Assembly (NCBI GenBank): GCA_905216195.1
Contig: CAJMSX010000013.1
Location: 5,942 to 69,941, forward strand
Length of the DNA stretch: 64,000 bases
Source of the DNA: an uncultured bacterium
GTDB lineage: Bacteria; Bacteroidota; Bacteroidia; Bacteroidales; Marinifilaceae
Direction of reading: 5' to 3'
Of the stretch, positions 18,764 through 28,694 are shown piece by piece (the stretch's first letter is position 1; every line of letters begins with the position of its first letter). A program made the translations under genes and the position numbers. The notes beneath the pieces are model-generated. The model did no database searches. It saw only the letters and a program-made list of their open reading frames with translations, and was not told where the DNA came from.

Positions 18764-20731
18764 TTACATTTCGATGATGATGGAGGAGTAAGCCGGCATA
18801 TAAATGCTGTACTGGGAATCGTTTATCTTTTTCAGTAAGGTTCCTTTTGTATCTCCTATCGGTTGTTTGATGGCTTTGTGCAGTGAATATACCTTTACCG
18901 AATTGGACACGTTGTGGATGATCAGTAATTTTTCGTTTCCCGATTGCCGGTAAAACACCATAAAATTTTTATCGCTGTCGTCAGCGTCGTTGAAATTTTC
19001 GGGTAAAGACAGGGTACCGCTGGCCAGTGCCGGGTAAGTATTTCGTAATTTCATGAAATACCGGTAAATATTGTAAATTGAGTTTACTTTTTCTGCCTGC
19101 TGGGCTACGGTTCCGATTTTGGCTTCCGTCGAGAAAGTAGAGGTCCGCCAGGTGGTGCGATACCGATCTTTCGCTTTTGTATCCCACAGCATCGGGTCCC
19201 GTACATTTTCATCGCCGTTGGCTTTTGTTCCGAACATTCCGATTTCTTCTCCGTAGTAGAGGTAAGGGCTTCCGTCGGAGGTCAGTAGTACGGCTGCAGC
19301 CATTTTAGCTCTTTCCAGACTTTCGCTGCTACTACCGCCTAAAACCGAGCGGGTGCGGTCTTCGTCATGATTCGAAAGTTTCGTCGCATCGATATACTCT
19401 TTCCGATAAGAAGCATATTCCTGCTGGTATTCGATCATGTCTTTGGGGAACCATTTGGCATGGCTGTTTTGAATGGCGTATTGAAGCCGGTACCAACTAC
19501 TGAAGTCGAACAAAGCAGGGAGGCCTGCGTAATAAGGGGCGACGTCATGGTGTTCGGATAACATCTCTCCCACCATATAGAGATCGGATTTTGTTTTGGA
19601 TAGTTCCGCATAGAATTTTTTCAGGAAAGTGGGGTTTTCATCCGATCTTTCATCCTGATAAATGTGTTTTACGGCATCCAGTCTGAAGCCGTCCACCCCT
19701 TTTTCCAGCCAAAAACGTCCGGCCGCACAAATGGCTTGGAAAGCTTCGGAGTTTTCGCACTGATCGGCGCTCCCGTAATTCAATTCGGGCATCCAATCGG
19801 AAAACATCCCCATATACTGATAACCGGAAGTGCCGTTTGGTACAGGATGCCACTGTCCGGATTCATAGGTTTTCGTCATCGGAATTTTTCCGGCCTGAAT
19901 ATCGGCTTGCGGATTCTCCGAGAAGAGAAAATAGTTGCGGTAAGGGCTGTTGAGACTGCTACAAGCATCTGTAAACCAGGGGTGGTTTTTGGAAGTATGG
20001 TTGATGACAAAGTCCAGGATCACTTTGATATTTAGAGCATGAGCTTTGTTTACCAATTCCTCGAAATCGGCCAGGGTCCCGAATTCCGGATTGACGGAGG
20101 TATAATCCGTTACGTCGTAGCCGTGGTAAGAGGAACTGGGGTTGATGGGGGTGAGCCAGATGCCGGCGACTCCCATATCGTCCAGGTAATCCAATTTGGC
20201 CGTGATACCTTTGAGGTCCCCTATGCCGTCTCCGTCACTGTCAGCGAATGAACGGACGAAGATTTCATAGAATACGCCGCCTCGTTTGTCCCCGTCCCAA
20301 CTGCGGGGGGTGTATTGGGAGATCGATGTCATCTGGTCCGGATCGACCGGTTCGAAAGGAGGTTCTTCGAAGGTCATTTTCCCGAGCTCCCACCGTTTAC
20401 CGCTTTGTTGCAGGTATACTTTCTGGACGTTGTAAACGGTGGGAGTAGTAAAGGTAATATTATAAGCGGTGGGGACTATATTCCGGGCTTCCACATACTC
20501 TCCCGTATCGGCCACGGAGCGGAAAGCGATAATGCTTTCGGCTGTAAAACCGTTGCCTGTAATGGAGACATTTTGCCCCGGTTTATAAACGGCTGTTTCG
20601 GAGGGCATGATCAGGTTGGTGACCGGGAGCTCGTCGGGGTCGACCGGGGGAAGTTTATTGTCGTCTTTGCCACAGGAAGTGAAAAGAAGGAGTAAACTCC
20701 ACAAGAGGTAAAGGAGGGTGTGTTTTAACAT
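18764..20731 (-). CDS. SusG-like GH13 alpha-amylase lipoprotein (locus 2)
   Basis: The 655-residue protein has a lipobox FTSC (Cys20) followed by an acidic stretch (GKDDNK), which favours surface export in Bacteroidota. Residues about 35-120 form an IPT/TIG-like beta domain (YKPGQNVSITGNGFT). The GH13 barrel follows with a calcium-loop-like DSDGDGIGD (164-172), nucleophile Asp352 (DGFRLDAVKH), acid/base Glu389 (YMVGEML) and Asp456 (SNHDEDRTR). It is the last gene of the minus-strand operon in the position of susG, and SusG is the surface amylase that starts starch breakdown. The N-terminal TIG-like domain is not what SusG of B. thetaiotaomicron carries. An intrinsic terminator sits just upstream of it, in the gap after the susF-like gene. 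Confidence 0.92.
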   Translation of the reverse strand: MLKHTLLYLLWSLLLLFTSCGKDDNKLPPVDPDELPVTNLIMPSETAVYKPGQNVSITGNGFTAESIIAFRSVADTGEYVEARNIVPTAYNITFTTPTVYNVQKVYLQQSGKRWELGKMTFEEPPFEPVDPDQMTSISQYTPRSWDGDKRGGVFYEIFVRSFADSDGDGIGDLKGITAKLDYLDDMGVAGIWLTPINPSSSYHGYDVTDYTSVNPEFGTLADFEELVNKAHALNIKVILDFVINHTSKNHPWFTDACSSLNSPYRNYFLFSENPQADIQAGKIPMTKTYESGQWHPVPNGTSGYQYMGMFSDWMPELNYGSADQCENSEAFQAICAAGRFWLEKGVDGFRLDAVKHIYQDERSDENPTFLKKFYAELSKTKSDLYMVGEMLSEHHDVAPYYAGLPALFDFSSWYRLQYAIQNSHAKWFPKDMIEYQQEYASYRKEYIDATKLSNHDEDRTRSVLGGSSSESLERAKMAAAVLLTSDGSPYLYYGEEIGMFGTKANGDENVRDPMLWDTKAKDRYRTTWRTSTFSTEAKIGTVAQQAEKVNSIYNIYRYFMKLRNTYPALASGTLSLPENFNDADDSDKNFMVFYRQSGNEKLLIIHNVSNSVKVYSLHKAIKQPIGDTKGTLLKKINDSQYSIYMPAYSSIIIEM

Positions 20732-20750
20732 AGGTTTGGACGATTTTCAG

Positions 20751-20785
20751 TAAAAGCCACTACAGAGCCGAACCCTGTAGTGGCT
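20751..20785 (-). terminator. Intrinsic terminator/attenuator between susF-like and susG-like genes
   Basis: An 11-bp perfect stem (AGCCACTACAG at 20755-20765 with CTGTAGTGGCT at 20775-20785) is followed on the minus strand by TTTTAC. It lies in the 77-nt gap after the susF-like stop codon, upstream of the next gene on the same strand. It should reduce read-through into the amylase gene. Confidence 0.7.
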
Positions 20786-20808
20786 GATTTACATACGTTA
20801 TTTCTGTT

Positions 20809-22854
20809 TTATTTTTTTATAATAGTCAAACGATAGGGAATGGTCGCTATATTCAGCCGCAAATCGTAGTTCCCGGCTTCGGAAACGGTCATGTTCGCTC
20901 CGTTCTCGGTCGTCAAATTATTCGGATCGCCCCCTAAGCTCAGATCCCACTTCCCGTTGAAACGCACTTTGAAACCGTCTCCGCCGGCGGGTAAGGAAAG
21001 GTTATCCAGGTACCAGGTTTGATCGGTTTCATGGTAAGCAAACTCGGCATCTCCCTCCCAATTGTTAAAAGCACCGATTAATCCGACCTTCTCGATGGAC
21101 GTCAATTTTACTTGTTGTCCGGAGAGATTGAGTTGTATGTAGTAATATCCCGAAGGTACGGAAAGATTGGCGGAACCTCCCACTTCGGCACTTCCGATTC
21201 CGGTAGCGGGATCGAAAACTACCTCCGCTCCTCCGAAGTCTTTTTCATTCCAGCCTTTCTCCGGATTGAATTTAAATTCACAATTGGCATTCCCGTCTTT
21301 GTCTTTCAGCATAACGAAACCTTCGTAATTGCCTTCGCCGTCACCGGCCAGTGCGGGAGCGGAGGCCGGATCCCAACCTTGATGGCTTCCGGGGAGGTAG
21401 ATGTTTTCGGCAAATGCGGTACTGATGATTTTTACTTCATAGGGGAATACTCCCGTTTTCAGAACGATTTTATAATTTCCGTTGTCTTTCGTGAAGACGT
21501 AGTTCCCTCCGTTTTCAAATTGTCCGTTATTTCCTATAGCATAGGTCCAGTTGTTGTTCAACCGGAATTTGTATTCTTTAGCGGAAATCATGTCCAGGGT
21601 TACGGTCCAGGTATTGGCAACCGGGTCGTAGGTCATTTCGGTGTCGCCGTCCCAGCCTGTAGGAGTCGCATCTCCGATCATTCCGACTCTGTCTACTTTG
21701 ACCGCCGTAAATGTTTTGGTTTTGTAATTCACCTGGAGGCGGTATATTCCGCTCGGGAGTTGGAGATTACCGGCTCCCCCGTCCGTATTGAGTTCGTAAG
21801 GAGCTACAGTCAGGTTCCCGTCCGCATCCGTTTCCGGAACAACGGGATCGAATGCACCGAGGTTGAGGCCGTCCCAGCCCGGTTGACTGGTAAATTTAAA
21901 ATCGACATTGCTTCCGTCAGCGGTCCTCAGATCGACGAAACATTCGTATATACCTTTAACCGGGCCCATCGGCATGGTCGGCGCTTTTGCCGGATCCCAA
22001 TTTTGGTGAGAACCTGCTACATATAATTTTTCCGGATAATTGACGGAGTAGGTGGTTACGGCGATCTTCACGCTGGGCGATTCGATTCCTTCCGGAATTT
22101 CCTTGGAGAAAGCCACTACATACAAGGTAATGGTGCTTTGTTGATTTTCCGGCGCTCCGGCTTTTACGATCCATTCATTGAAGGTTTCCTGATTCATGCT
22201 AACCGAGGTTTCCGTTGTCCGGGCGATTTCGATCGCTCCTTCCGGAATGTCGTTAACGGAAGCGGTGGATGGAGCCGCATAGTAAGCGTAAAGGTGGTAT
22301 TCGATTTCAGCTCCGACTTCCAGTCGGGCTGCTTCCCAGGAGAATTCCAGTTCTTCATCCCAGGTGGCGGCGCTCAGATTGACTGCCTGGCCTTCGCTCA
22401 GGTTACTGAATTCCGGTTCAATCAGATCACCCTGACTTTGAATTTTCACTTTAATCGTATTGGAAGTCAGGACTGTACTTCCGTAATGGGCTTCCAGGTA
22501 AAAGTTCATTTCGAACATTTCACTTTCGGGAGCGCCGGCATTTATAACGGCAGTATTAAAATCTTCTTTGGTCAGCGTCAATGCCGCTCCGGCGGTCTGA
22601 CCTATCGTTACCGCCCCTTTCTCTCCGTATTGACCGTAGAGTACGTAGTTGACAGCTTCCTGGCCCATCGTACGGGCGGGAGCCCAGGTAAAGGTGACAT
22701 TTTCTACTTTGGATTTGGGAGAAATCAGAACCACGGCATGTTCTTTCAGTACCGGCGCAATGTCCGAAGTGAGCCGAAACTCTTCCGGGTCGTCGGAACA
22801 GGCGGCCAATAAAACGGAGGCCGCAAAAGCCAATAGATATTTTATATATTTCAT
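20809..22854 (-). CDS. SusF-like multi-domain starch-binding lipoprotein
   Basis: The 681-residue protein has a lipobox LAAC (Cys19). Two SusE-type Ig-like domains (about 30-138 and 145-270) are followed by four starch-binding-type modules, apparently a tandem pair repeated. They are an A-type module with LYVAGSHQNWDP (about 277-385), a B-type with GMIGDATPTGWDGD (about 389-478), a second A-type with IYLPGSHQGWDP (about 484-590) and a second B-type with GLIGAFNNWEGD (about 592-681). The SusE next door has one copy of each unit, so this gene looks like an internally duplicated SusE. It would bind starch at the cell surface without catalysis. It sits in the susF position of the operon. Confidence 0.9.
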   Translation of the reverse strand: MKYIKYLLAFAASVLLAACSDDPEEFRLTSDIAPVLKEHAVVLISPKSKVENVTFTWAPARTMGQEAVNYVLYGQYGEKGAVTIGQTAGAALTLTKEDFNTAVINAGAPESEMFEMNFYLEAHYGSTVLTSNTIKVKIQSQGDLIEPEFSNLSEGQAVNLSAATWDEELEFSWEAARLEVGAEIEYHLYAYYAAPSTASVNDIPEGAIEIARTTETSVSMNQETFNEWIVKAGAPENQQSTITLYVVAFSKEIPEGIESPSVKIAVTTYSVNYPEKLYVAGSHQNWDPAKAPTMPMGPVKGIYECFVDLRTADGSNVDFKFTSQPGWDGLNLGAFDPVVPETDADGNLTVAPYELNTDGGAGNLQLPSGIYRLQVNYKTKTFTAVKVDRVGMIGDATPTGWDGDTEMTYDPVANTWTVTLDMISAKEYKFRLNNNWTYAIGNNGQFENGGNYVFTKDNGNYKIVLKTGVFPYEVKIISTAFAENIYLPGSHQGWDPASAPALAGDGEGNYEGFVMLKDKDGNANCEFKFNPEKGWNEKDFGGAEVVFDPATGIGSAEVGGSANLSVPSGYYYIQLNLSGQQVKLTSIEKVGLIGAFNNWEGDAEFAYHETDQTWYLDNLSLPAGGDGFKVRFNGKWDLSLGGDPNNLTTENGANMTVSEAGNYDLRLNIATIPYRLTIIKK

Positions 22855-22920
22855 AATAAATCGGTTTTAAATTTCCTGGAAGAGTCGGAAATAGCTCCTC
22901 CAGGAGATTATTACTAGTGA

Positions 22921-23991
22921 TTATTGTTTTTCGAGGCGCAGGCAATATTTGAATTTTTCGGTATTGTAATAATACGTAATCAAGTACGTACCCGCCTCTC
23001 CTACTTTCAGATTCGGTACGGAACCCGATGCTAATTCTTCGATATCTCCGCCTAAAGCCAGATCCCAATTGCTGTTAAACCGGATTTTAAATTCCCCGTC
23101 GGCTTCGAATGTTGCAGTGGCGCTATAGGTTTTCGTTGCGGGATCATAGGTCATAAAGAGTTCGTTCTTATCATCCCAGTTATTGAAGGTACCCATCAGA
23201 CCTACTTTTTCCAGCAGTAAGAGAGTAGCTTTCATATTGGGTATGTCTACCGTAGCTTGGTAGAAACCGGAAGGGGTTTTCAAGTTCCCGGCTCCGCCGT
23301 CATTATCCAGAGCGTCTAACGAACCGCCGTAATTTGTACCGTCCCAACTGGGCTCGCTGGTAAATTTGAATTCGGCATCGCTACCGTCGGCTGTGATCAG
23401 ATCGATGTAACCGGTATAAATATCGGTACCCTTCATTTCTTCCAAAACCACCTGGGCGTTAGAAGGAGCCCAACCCTGATGAGATCCGGGCACATACAGT
23501 TTTTTCGTTTCCACGACGGCTTTTGCCGTCGTAACGTTTACGGTCAGCGGTTCTGCGGAATAAACGGTAGGGAAACCGGACCCGACGGTGGCACCGATAG
23601 ATAGTTCCAGAGCTACGGTTTCGTATTCGGGGATTCCCATACCTCCGTCTTCAACGGAACTGCAGAGTTTAACATTAAAAGCGTCTTTGGTAGACGAATA
23701 ATTCAAGTCGGTAATGTTTTCGAAAAGAGTGACCCGTTCTCCTCCGTTGTACGAAGCATACAGCGTATAAGAAACTTCTGCCTGGTAGCCGAAATTGGCG
23801 GCAGTCCAGTGAAACGTCACTTCTTCTTCTTTGTTGTCGTCCGTAATATATATATTTCCGGGATTGCTCAGAACCGGAGCGACAATCTGATCTGAATCCG
23901 GGGCGTAAGCGGTGGTTTTGTCCAGGTCGTCACAACTGCTGAAAGTCATCAGACCTACGATAACCGATAATATGTAATTGATAAATTTCAT
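22921..23991 (-). CDS. SusE-like starch-binding outer-membrane lipoprotein (locus 2)
   Basis: The 356-residue protein has a lipobox FSSC (Cys20), one SusE-type Ig-like domain (about 35-155, VTFHWTAANFGYQAEVSYTL) and two starch-binding-type modules: LYVPGSHQGWAPS with FKFTSEPSWDGTNYG, and GLMGTFNNWDDKN. The aromatic-rich SHQGW and PSWDG segments are shared with the SusF-like protein and the SusE of locus 1. It is third in the operon, 21 nt after susD. In the 66-nt gap to the next gene, an imperfect 10-bp hairpin (CCTGGAAGAG / CTCCTCCAGG) may stabilise the upstream mRNA. Function from family: surface starch capture. Confidence 0.88.
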   Translation of the reverse strand: MKFINYILSVIVGLMTFSSCDDLDKTTAYAPDSDQIVAPVLSNPGNIYITDDNKEEEVTFHWTAANFGYQAEVSYTLYASYNGGERVTLFENITDLNYSSTKDAFNVKLCSSVEDGGMGIPEYETVALELSIGATVGSGFPTVYSAEPLTVNVTTAKAVVETKKLYVPGSHQGWAPSNAQVVLEEMKGTDIYTGYIDLITADGSDAEFKFTSEPSWDGTNYGGSLDALDNDGGAGNLKTPSGFYQATVDIPNMKATLLLLEKVGLMGTFNNWDDKNELFMTYDPATKTYSATATFEADGEFKIRFNSNWDLALGGDIEELASGSVPNLKVGEAGTYLITYYYNTEKFKYCLRLEKQ

Positions 23992-24012
23992 GGTCTTTAA
24001 ATTTTAAATGCG

Positions 24013-25632
24013 TTATTTACCTGAATAACCGGGGTTCTGTTTCAATTCCGGATTGGCAGCCAGTTCGGAAATGGGGATGGCGAAGATCTTCTTATAATCC
24101 GGAATGCTTTGCCCGTCGTAGCTACCTCCTTTGTATTTCCACAAGAAAGTACCGGAAGTGAATTTTCCGAAGCGGATCAGGTCGGTACGTCTGTGGCCTT
24201 CCCACATCAGTTCCCGGGCACGTTCGGCAATCAGGTAATCTTCGTTATAACTTCCGATGGTTCCTACTCCTGCTCTGGAACGTAGTTTATTCAGATATCC
24301 CAATGCGGTAGCATCGGAATTATTTCCCATATTCATCACGGCTTCGGCATAGATCAGGTAGATCTCTCCCAAACGGATAGCGGGGAAATCGATGTTGGCA
24401 TAAGCGTCGGTACCGGTATAGGACTCGGCATCTTTATCGTGGGGCAGGTTGTTGTATTTGAAGAACGACCATCCGCTGAAAAAATCGGAAATATCGCTCA
24501 TATCCTGCGTACGTCCTTTGATGTAAAAAAACTGTCCCCGTTTATCCTGGCAGGTATAGCTTCCGCTTTCGTAATCGGGATTGGAGACGTCGAAATAGGT
24601 TTTGGCATATTCGTAAGGCACGCGGTTTCCTTTCCAGCCGTCCACGCTGTAACCCATGTTGGCGCTCTTATCTTCCGGAGCGAAAGCGCTCAATCCCAGG
24701 TAAGAAGTTCCTCCGTAAGACTGGGTTTTCAAAGCGTCGTAATCTACGGTGAAAATAAGTTCCTGACGAGCGTCCGGATTTTGTCCGTTGTCTCCGCGGA
24801 AAAGATCGGCATAGTTGGGGGCCAGATCGTAACCTAATTTGAAAACTTCCTCACAGGCCGTTTTAGCGTCCGCCCAATGGGGAGTACCGGTATATACTTC
24901 TGCGTTCAGGTATAAGCGTGCCAACAATCCCCAAACGGCGCCGATATCGGCTCTGGGGTAATTGGACCGGGCAGCCGGCATCAGGGCTTCGGGTTTGGTC
25001 AGGTCTTTCAGTTCGCTTTCGATGTATTCGAATATTTCTTTCCGGCTTTTTTGTGCGGGGAAGAAAGCGCCCAGCGGACTGTCTTCGGTAATAAACGGCA
25101 CATCGCCGAATACATCCATAGCCATCCAGTAAAAATAAGCTCTCAGAAAGCGGGCTTCGGCCCGATAGCTGTGTATCTTGGTTTTCAGCGCATCGTCTAT
25201 TCCCCGGTCGGCCAACCGTCCGTCGGTGGTTTGACGCAAATATTCATTCACATAAGTGATGGCGTGAATCGTACGTGCATATACGGCATAGGTAGCAGCA
25301 TTGTCTGCATCGCTCCAGGTATTGTTGTTGATGTCGTTTACCCAGCTGTCGTTTGCCCAGGCACTTTTGCAGGCATCGCAGGATACTTCCTGCAGGGTCC
25401 AGAATGCCCGTACCAGTTCGGAAGCTCCGGCATCTTCTACGGTCAGGTCGGAAGTGTTTGCAAAATTGAAGTATACTTTCGCCAATCCTTCCAAATAACT
25501 TTCCGGGGTGGTATAAGCACTTTCGGAGGTTTGGTCCGCGTCGTTCAGAGGCAGAGTATCCAGGTCGCTGATACAGGAATTGAAGGATAATATTCCTGCC
25601 GTTACCAAAATGGAGATATATCTTTTTTTCAT
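24013..25632 (-). CDS. SusD family starch-binding lipoprotein (locus 2)
   Basis: The 539-residue protein has a lipobox FNSC (about Cys20). It is a SusD/RagB-type helical protein with the family C-terminal RARELMWEGHRRTDLIRFGKF and final NPELKQNPGYSGK. It follows susC after 20 nt and precedes susE by 21 nt, the tightest spacing in the operon. SusD proteins form the lid of the SusC transporter and bind starch helices. The assignment to starch rests on the operon order C-D-E-F-G and the GH13/GH65 neighbours, which is strong context. Confidence 0.95.
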   Translation of the reverse strand: MKKRYISILVTAGILSFNSCISDLDTLPLNDADQTSESAYTTPESYLEGLAKVYFNFANTSDLTVEDAGASELVRAFWTLQEVSCDACKSAWANDSWVNDINNNTWSDADNAATYAVYARTIHAITYVNEYLRQTTDGRLADRGIDDALKTKIHSYRAEARFLRAYFYWMAMDVFGDVPFITEDSPLGAFFPAQKSRKEIFEYIESELKDLTKPEALMPAARSNYPRADIGAVWGLLARLYLNAEVYTGTPHWADAKTACEEVFKLGYDLAPNYADLFRGDNGQNPDARQELIFTVDYDALKTQSYGGTSYLGLSAFAPEDKSANMGYSVDGWKGNRVPYEYAKTYFDVSNPDYESGSYTCQDKRGQFFYIKGRTQDMSDISDFFSGWSFFKYNNLPHDKDAESYTGTDAYANIDFPAIRLGEIYLIYAEAVMNMGNNSDATALGYLNKLRSRAGVGTIGSYNEDYLIAERARELMWEGHRRTDLIRFGKFTSGTFLWKYKGGSYDGQSIPDYKKIFAIPISELAANPELKQNPGYSGK

Positions 25633-25652
25633 AATTCTGTTATCCTTTTACA

Positions 25653-28600
25653 TTAAAAATTGATATTCAGACGCAGGGAATAAGTCCTCGGACGCGGCCA
25701 GATGTTATTGTCGATCCCTGCAATTCCGGTAGCTTCCGGATCCATACCGCTGTAGTCCGTTATGACGAAAACATTTTGTACCCCTCCGGCAATGCGGATA
25801 TTGAATCCGTCGCGGCCGGCGATATTACGGAAGGTATAACCCAAATTGACATCGTCCAGCCGGAAGAAACTGGCGTTTTCCAGGAACATGTCGGAATACC
25901 ATTGTTCGGTTCTGTTGGCTTCTCTGAAACCGGTTTCTTTCACATAGGTGGCATAGTTGGACAGGCTGTTGGACTGGAAGTCCAGGTTAGCCGTGGAATT
26001 GGAAGAATGAAAATCGTTGAACATCCAATTACCTACGGCACCGTGTCCGTTAAAGCCGAAATCCCAGTTTTTATAGGAGAGTTTGAGGTTTACTCCGTAG
26101 AAGAAGTCGGGATTCGGATGTTTGTTGGTCATATACCGGTCGGCGGAAGTGATGACGCCGTCTTTATCCCGGTCTACCAATGCGTTTTGAATGGGTTTCC
26201 CCTCGTGATCGTAAGCTTGTTGGTAGCAATAGAAGGTATAAGGGGCGTATCCGACCATATGGCGTTGCAGATAACCTCCGGTTCCCATCGTAATGCCGTT
26301 TACGCCTTCGTAATAGTTCGGATCGTCGCTGGCCGTCAGTTTGGTGAATTTTATTTTCTGGAAGGTTCCGTTCAAACCGATGCTTAGATTCCAGTCGGGC
26401 GTCTGCACAGGGATGAAATTCATGGTGATTTCGATCCCTTTGTTTTCCATGTTACCGATGTTGGTCAGTACTTTGTTGGAGAAATTGGAACCCATGGGAA
26501 CAGCTACCGTATTCAAAAGGTCGGAAGTTTTGCGTTTGTACAAATCCACGCTTCCCGTAATGCGGTTGTTGAAGAATCCCAGATCGATACCCAGGTTATA
26601 GGTTTCTGTGGTTTCCCATTTGATATTCGGATCGTAAGCCTGGGGGGTTAAGTTATATACATAGCCTCCGTCTCCCATGTTGTATTGGCCGTATTGATTG
26701 GTGGACAGAACGTAACGGGCCAGGTAGGGATAATCGCCGGAGTTGATTTCCTGTTGTCCGGTTTTACCCCAGCCGAAACGCACTTTGGCTGTCGAGATGA
26801 ATTGTAAGTTCTGGATAAAATCTTCCTGAGCCAGGTTCCAGGCCACGGCAACGGAAGGGAAGAGACCCCAGCGGTTATCTTTGGAGAAGCGGGAGGAAGC
26901 GTCATCCCTCAAGGTGAAGGTCAGTAAGTATTTCCCGAACAGACTGTAGTTGATACGTCCGAAGAACGAAAGCAGATAGTGTTCGGTGCGATTGAACGGA
27001 TAGTTGTAATCGTCCCCTTTCTGTTCGTTCGTGATATTGAAATAATTTACCGAATGGTCGGAAGAGTAGAAATGCTGCCAGGAGTAACCGGCCATCACAT
27101 CGATATGGTGAGCTCCGATTTCTTTGTTGTAATTCAGATAAAATTCCAGCAAGTGGTTGCGGCGGAAGTTCGTATATTTTTCGTACTGGCCGATACCGGG
27201 ATTTTCGGTGTCTTTATGAGCTTGCATGGATCCTACTCTGGGTCCTTTTTTCCCGTCAGTAGAGGTGATGTCCATCCCTAAATTCAGATTGGCTCTTAAA
27301 TCTTCGAAACCGTGGATCTTATAATCAATTTGTGCATTTCCGATAAAACGGTGTACGGTATTGGTATTTTTATAATCGTATAATAACGAAAGCGGACTGA
27401 CTGCAGCCAGGGTATTCGGTTGGGCATCGGGACCGCTTCCGCCGCTGAGCCAGTTCCAGTAACCATTGGTGGTCGTGTAGTCGATGCTGCCGTCTTCTTT
27501 ATACCAGTAAGCCGGTTGGGTCGGGTTGAAGAAGGCGGCTGCATTTACCGCTCCGCCGTCGGCATAACGGTTTTTAATGTAGACTCCTTTGGCATTCAGA
27601 TTTACGGTTAAATGATCGTTCAGTAATTTCGGTGATACGCTGATGTCCATCGTTCCCCTTTCAAAATTGGAAGTTTCGAGGGTTCCGTCTTCGTTGGTAT
27701 ACCCCACAGATACGCGGTAAGGAAGTTTGTCTTTGTAATTGCCGTAAGCGCTCAGGTTGTGGTCGTGCGTCAGGGCGTTCCGGAAAATCAGGTCTTGCCA
27801 GTCGGTGTTGGCTTCTCCCATTAAACCCCGGACGGTTTCCCCTTTCGGTGTTCCTGCCGGATAAATCTGGTCGATGAATTCGCGGTATTCTTTCGCTCCC
27901 ATCACCGGTACGGTTTGAGAATTGGTAACTACGCTGAAACTACCGCTGTAACTCAGATTCAGTTTGTTTCCTTTCCCTTTTTTAGTGGTAATGATGATTA
28001 CCCCGTTTGAAGCCCGGGAACCGTAGATCGCGGTTGCACTGGCGTCTTTCAGGACCGTGAAGGATTCTATGTCGTTCGGATTGACCGTAGACAACGCATT
28101 GGCCATCCCGGGGGCGGCATCATTGGCTACAGGTACTCCGTCTATCACAATCAAAGGATCGTTGGAGGCATGCAGTGAACCGGCTCCCCTGATACGAATG
28201 GTAGAACCGGAACCCGGTCCGCCGTCTCCGGTAAGAATCTGTACGCCCGGGACTTTCCCCTGTAACATTTCCTGAGGGGAAGTGACGGCCCCCCGGTTTA
28301 ATTCGTCCGCTTTAATAGCTACGACCGAGCCGGTCATATCGTTTTTCTTTACGGTACCGTAACCGATAACTACGACTTCGCCCAATTGAGTGACGTCTTC
28401 TTCCAGGATAACATTCAACACTTTTTGTCCTTCGATTTTCACCGTAAGGGTTTTATACCCGATGAACGTAAACTCCAGCACGTCTCCGTTAGCGACTTTT
28501 ATAGAAAAGTTACCGTCGATGTCCGTCGCTGTTCCGTTTGTCGTTCCTTTGACCATAATACTTACACCCGGCAAGGTCTCGCCTTTGGCATCTTTGACTG

Positions 28601-28694
28601 TACCGGTCAATACTCTTTGTTGTGCAAAAGCCTGTATGGAAAAAAGCATACACAAAACCAAGAGTAATTTTCTCATTGTATTTCCGTACTTCAT
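25653..28694 (-). CDS. SusC family TonB-dependent maltooligosaccharide transporter (locus 2)
   Basis: The 1013-residue protein has a carboxypeptidase-regulatory-like domain (GTVKDAKGETLPGVSI), a TonB-box-like VVVIGYG, a plug (RIRGAGSLHASNDPLIVIDG; LKDASATAIYGSRASNGV) and a C-terminal barrel ending SLRLNINF. The downstream Met7 (28676) gives a cleaner signal peptide (MRKLLLVLCMLFSIQAFA) and may be the real start. There is no STN domain. First gene of the sus-like operon. A 967-nt regulatory region with LacI-operator-like palindromes separates it from the divergent LacI gene. It would import maltodextrins released at the surface. Confidence 0.95.
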   Translation of the reverse strand: MKYGNTMRKLLLVLCMLFSIQAFAQQRVLTGTVKDAKGETLPGVSIMVKGTTNGTATDIDGNFSIKVANGDVLEFTFIGYKTLTVKIEGQKVLNVILEEDVTQLGEVVVIGYGTVKKNDMTGSVVAIKADELNRGAVTSPQEMLQGKVPGVQILTGDGGPGSGSTIRIRGAGSLHASNDPLIVIDGVPVANDAAPGMANALSTVNPNDIESFTVLKDASATAIYGSRASNGVIIITTKKGKGNKLNLSYSGSFSVVTNSQTVPVMGAKEYREFIDQIYPAGTPKGETVRGLMGEANTDWQDLIFRNALTHDHNLSAYGNYKDKLPYRVSVGYTNEDGTLETSNFERGTMDISVSPKLLNDHLTVNLNAKGVYIKNRYADGGAVNAAAFFNPTQPAYWYKEDGSIDYTTTNGYWNWLSGGSGPDAQPNTLAAVSPLSLLYDYKNTNTVHRFIGNAQIDYKIHGFEDLRANLNLGMDITSTDGKKGPRVGSMQAHKDTENPGIGQYEKYTNFRRNHLLEFYLNYNKEIGAHHIDVMAGYSWQHFYSSDHSVNYFNITNEQKGDDYNYPFNRTEHYLLSFFGRINYSLFGKYLLTFTLRDDASSRFSKDNRWGLFPSVAVAWNLAQEDFIQNLQFISTAKVRFGWGKTGQQEINSGDYPYLARYVLSTNQYGQYNMGDGGYVYNLTPQAYDPNIKWETTETYNLGIDLGFFNNRITGSVDLYKRKTSDLLNTVAVPMGSNFSNKVLTNIGNMENKGIEITMNFIPVQTPDWNLSIGLNGTFQKIKFTKLTASDDPNYYEGVNGITMGTGGYLQRHMVGYAPYTFYCYQQAYDHEGKPIQNALVDRDKDGVITSADRYMTNKHPNPDFFYGVNLKLSYKNWDFGFNGHGAVGNWMFNDFHSSNSTANLDFQSNSLSNYATYVKETGFREANRTEQWYSDMFLENASFFRLDDVNLGYTFRNIAGRDGFNIRIAGGVQNVFVITDYSGMDPEATGIAGIDNNIWPRPRTYSLRLNINF

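Noticed and set aside
21112..22026. Long plus-strand open frame of 304 codons opposite the SusF-like gene
   Set aside because: It is a shadow of the conserved SusF-like coding sequence; the translated product has no family resemblance. The same holds for 10054-10860 opposite susC and 47935-48444 opposite the SusC of locus 3.
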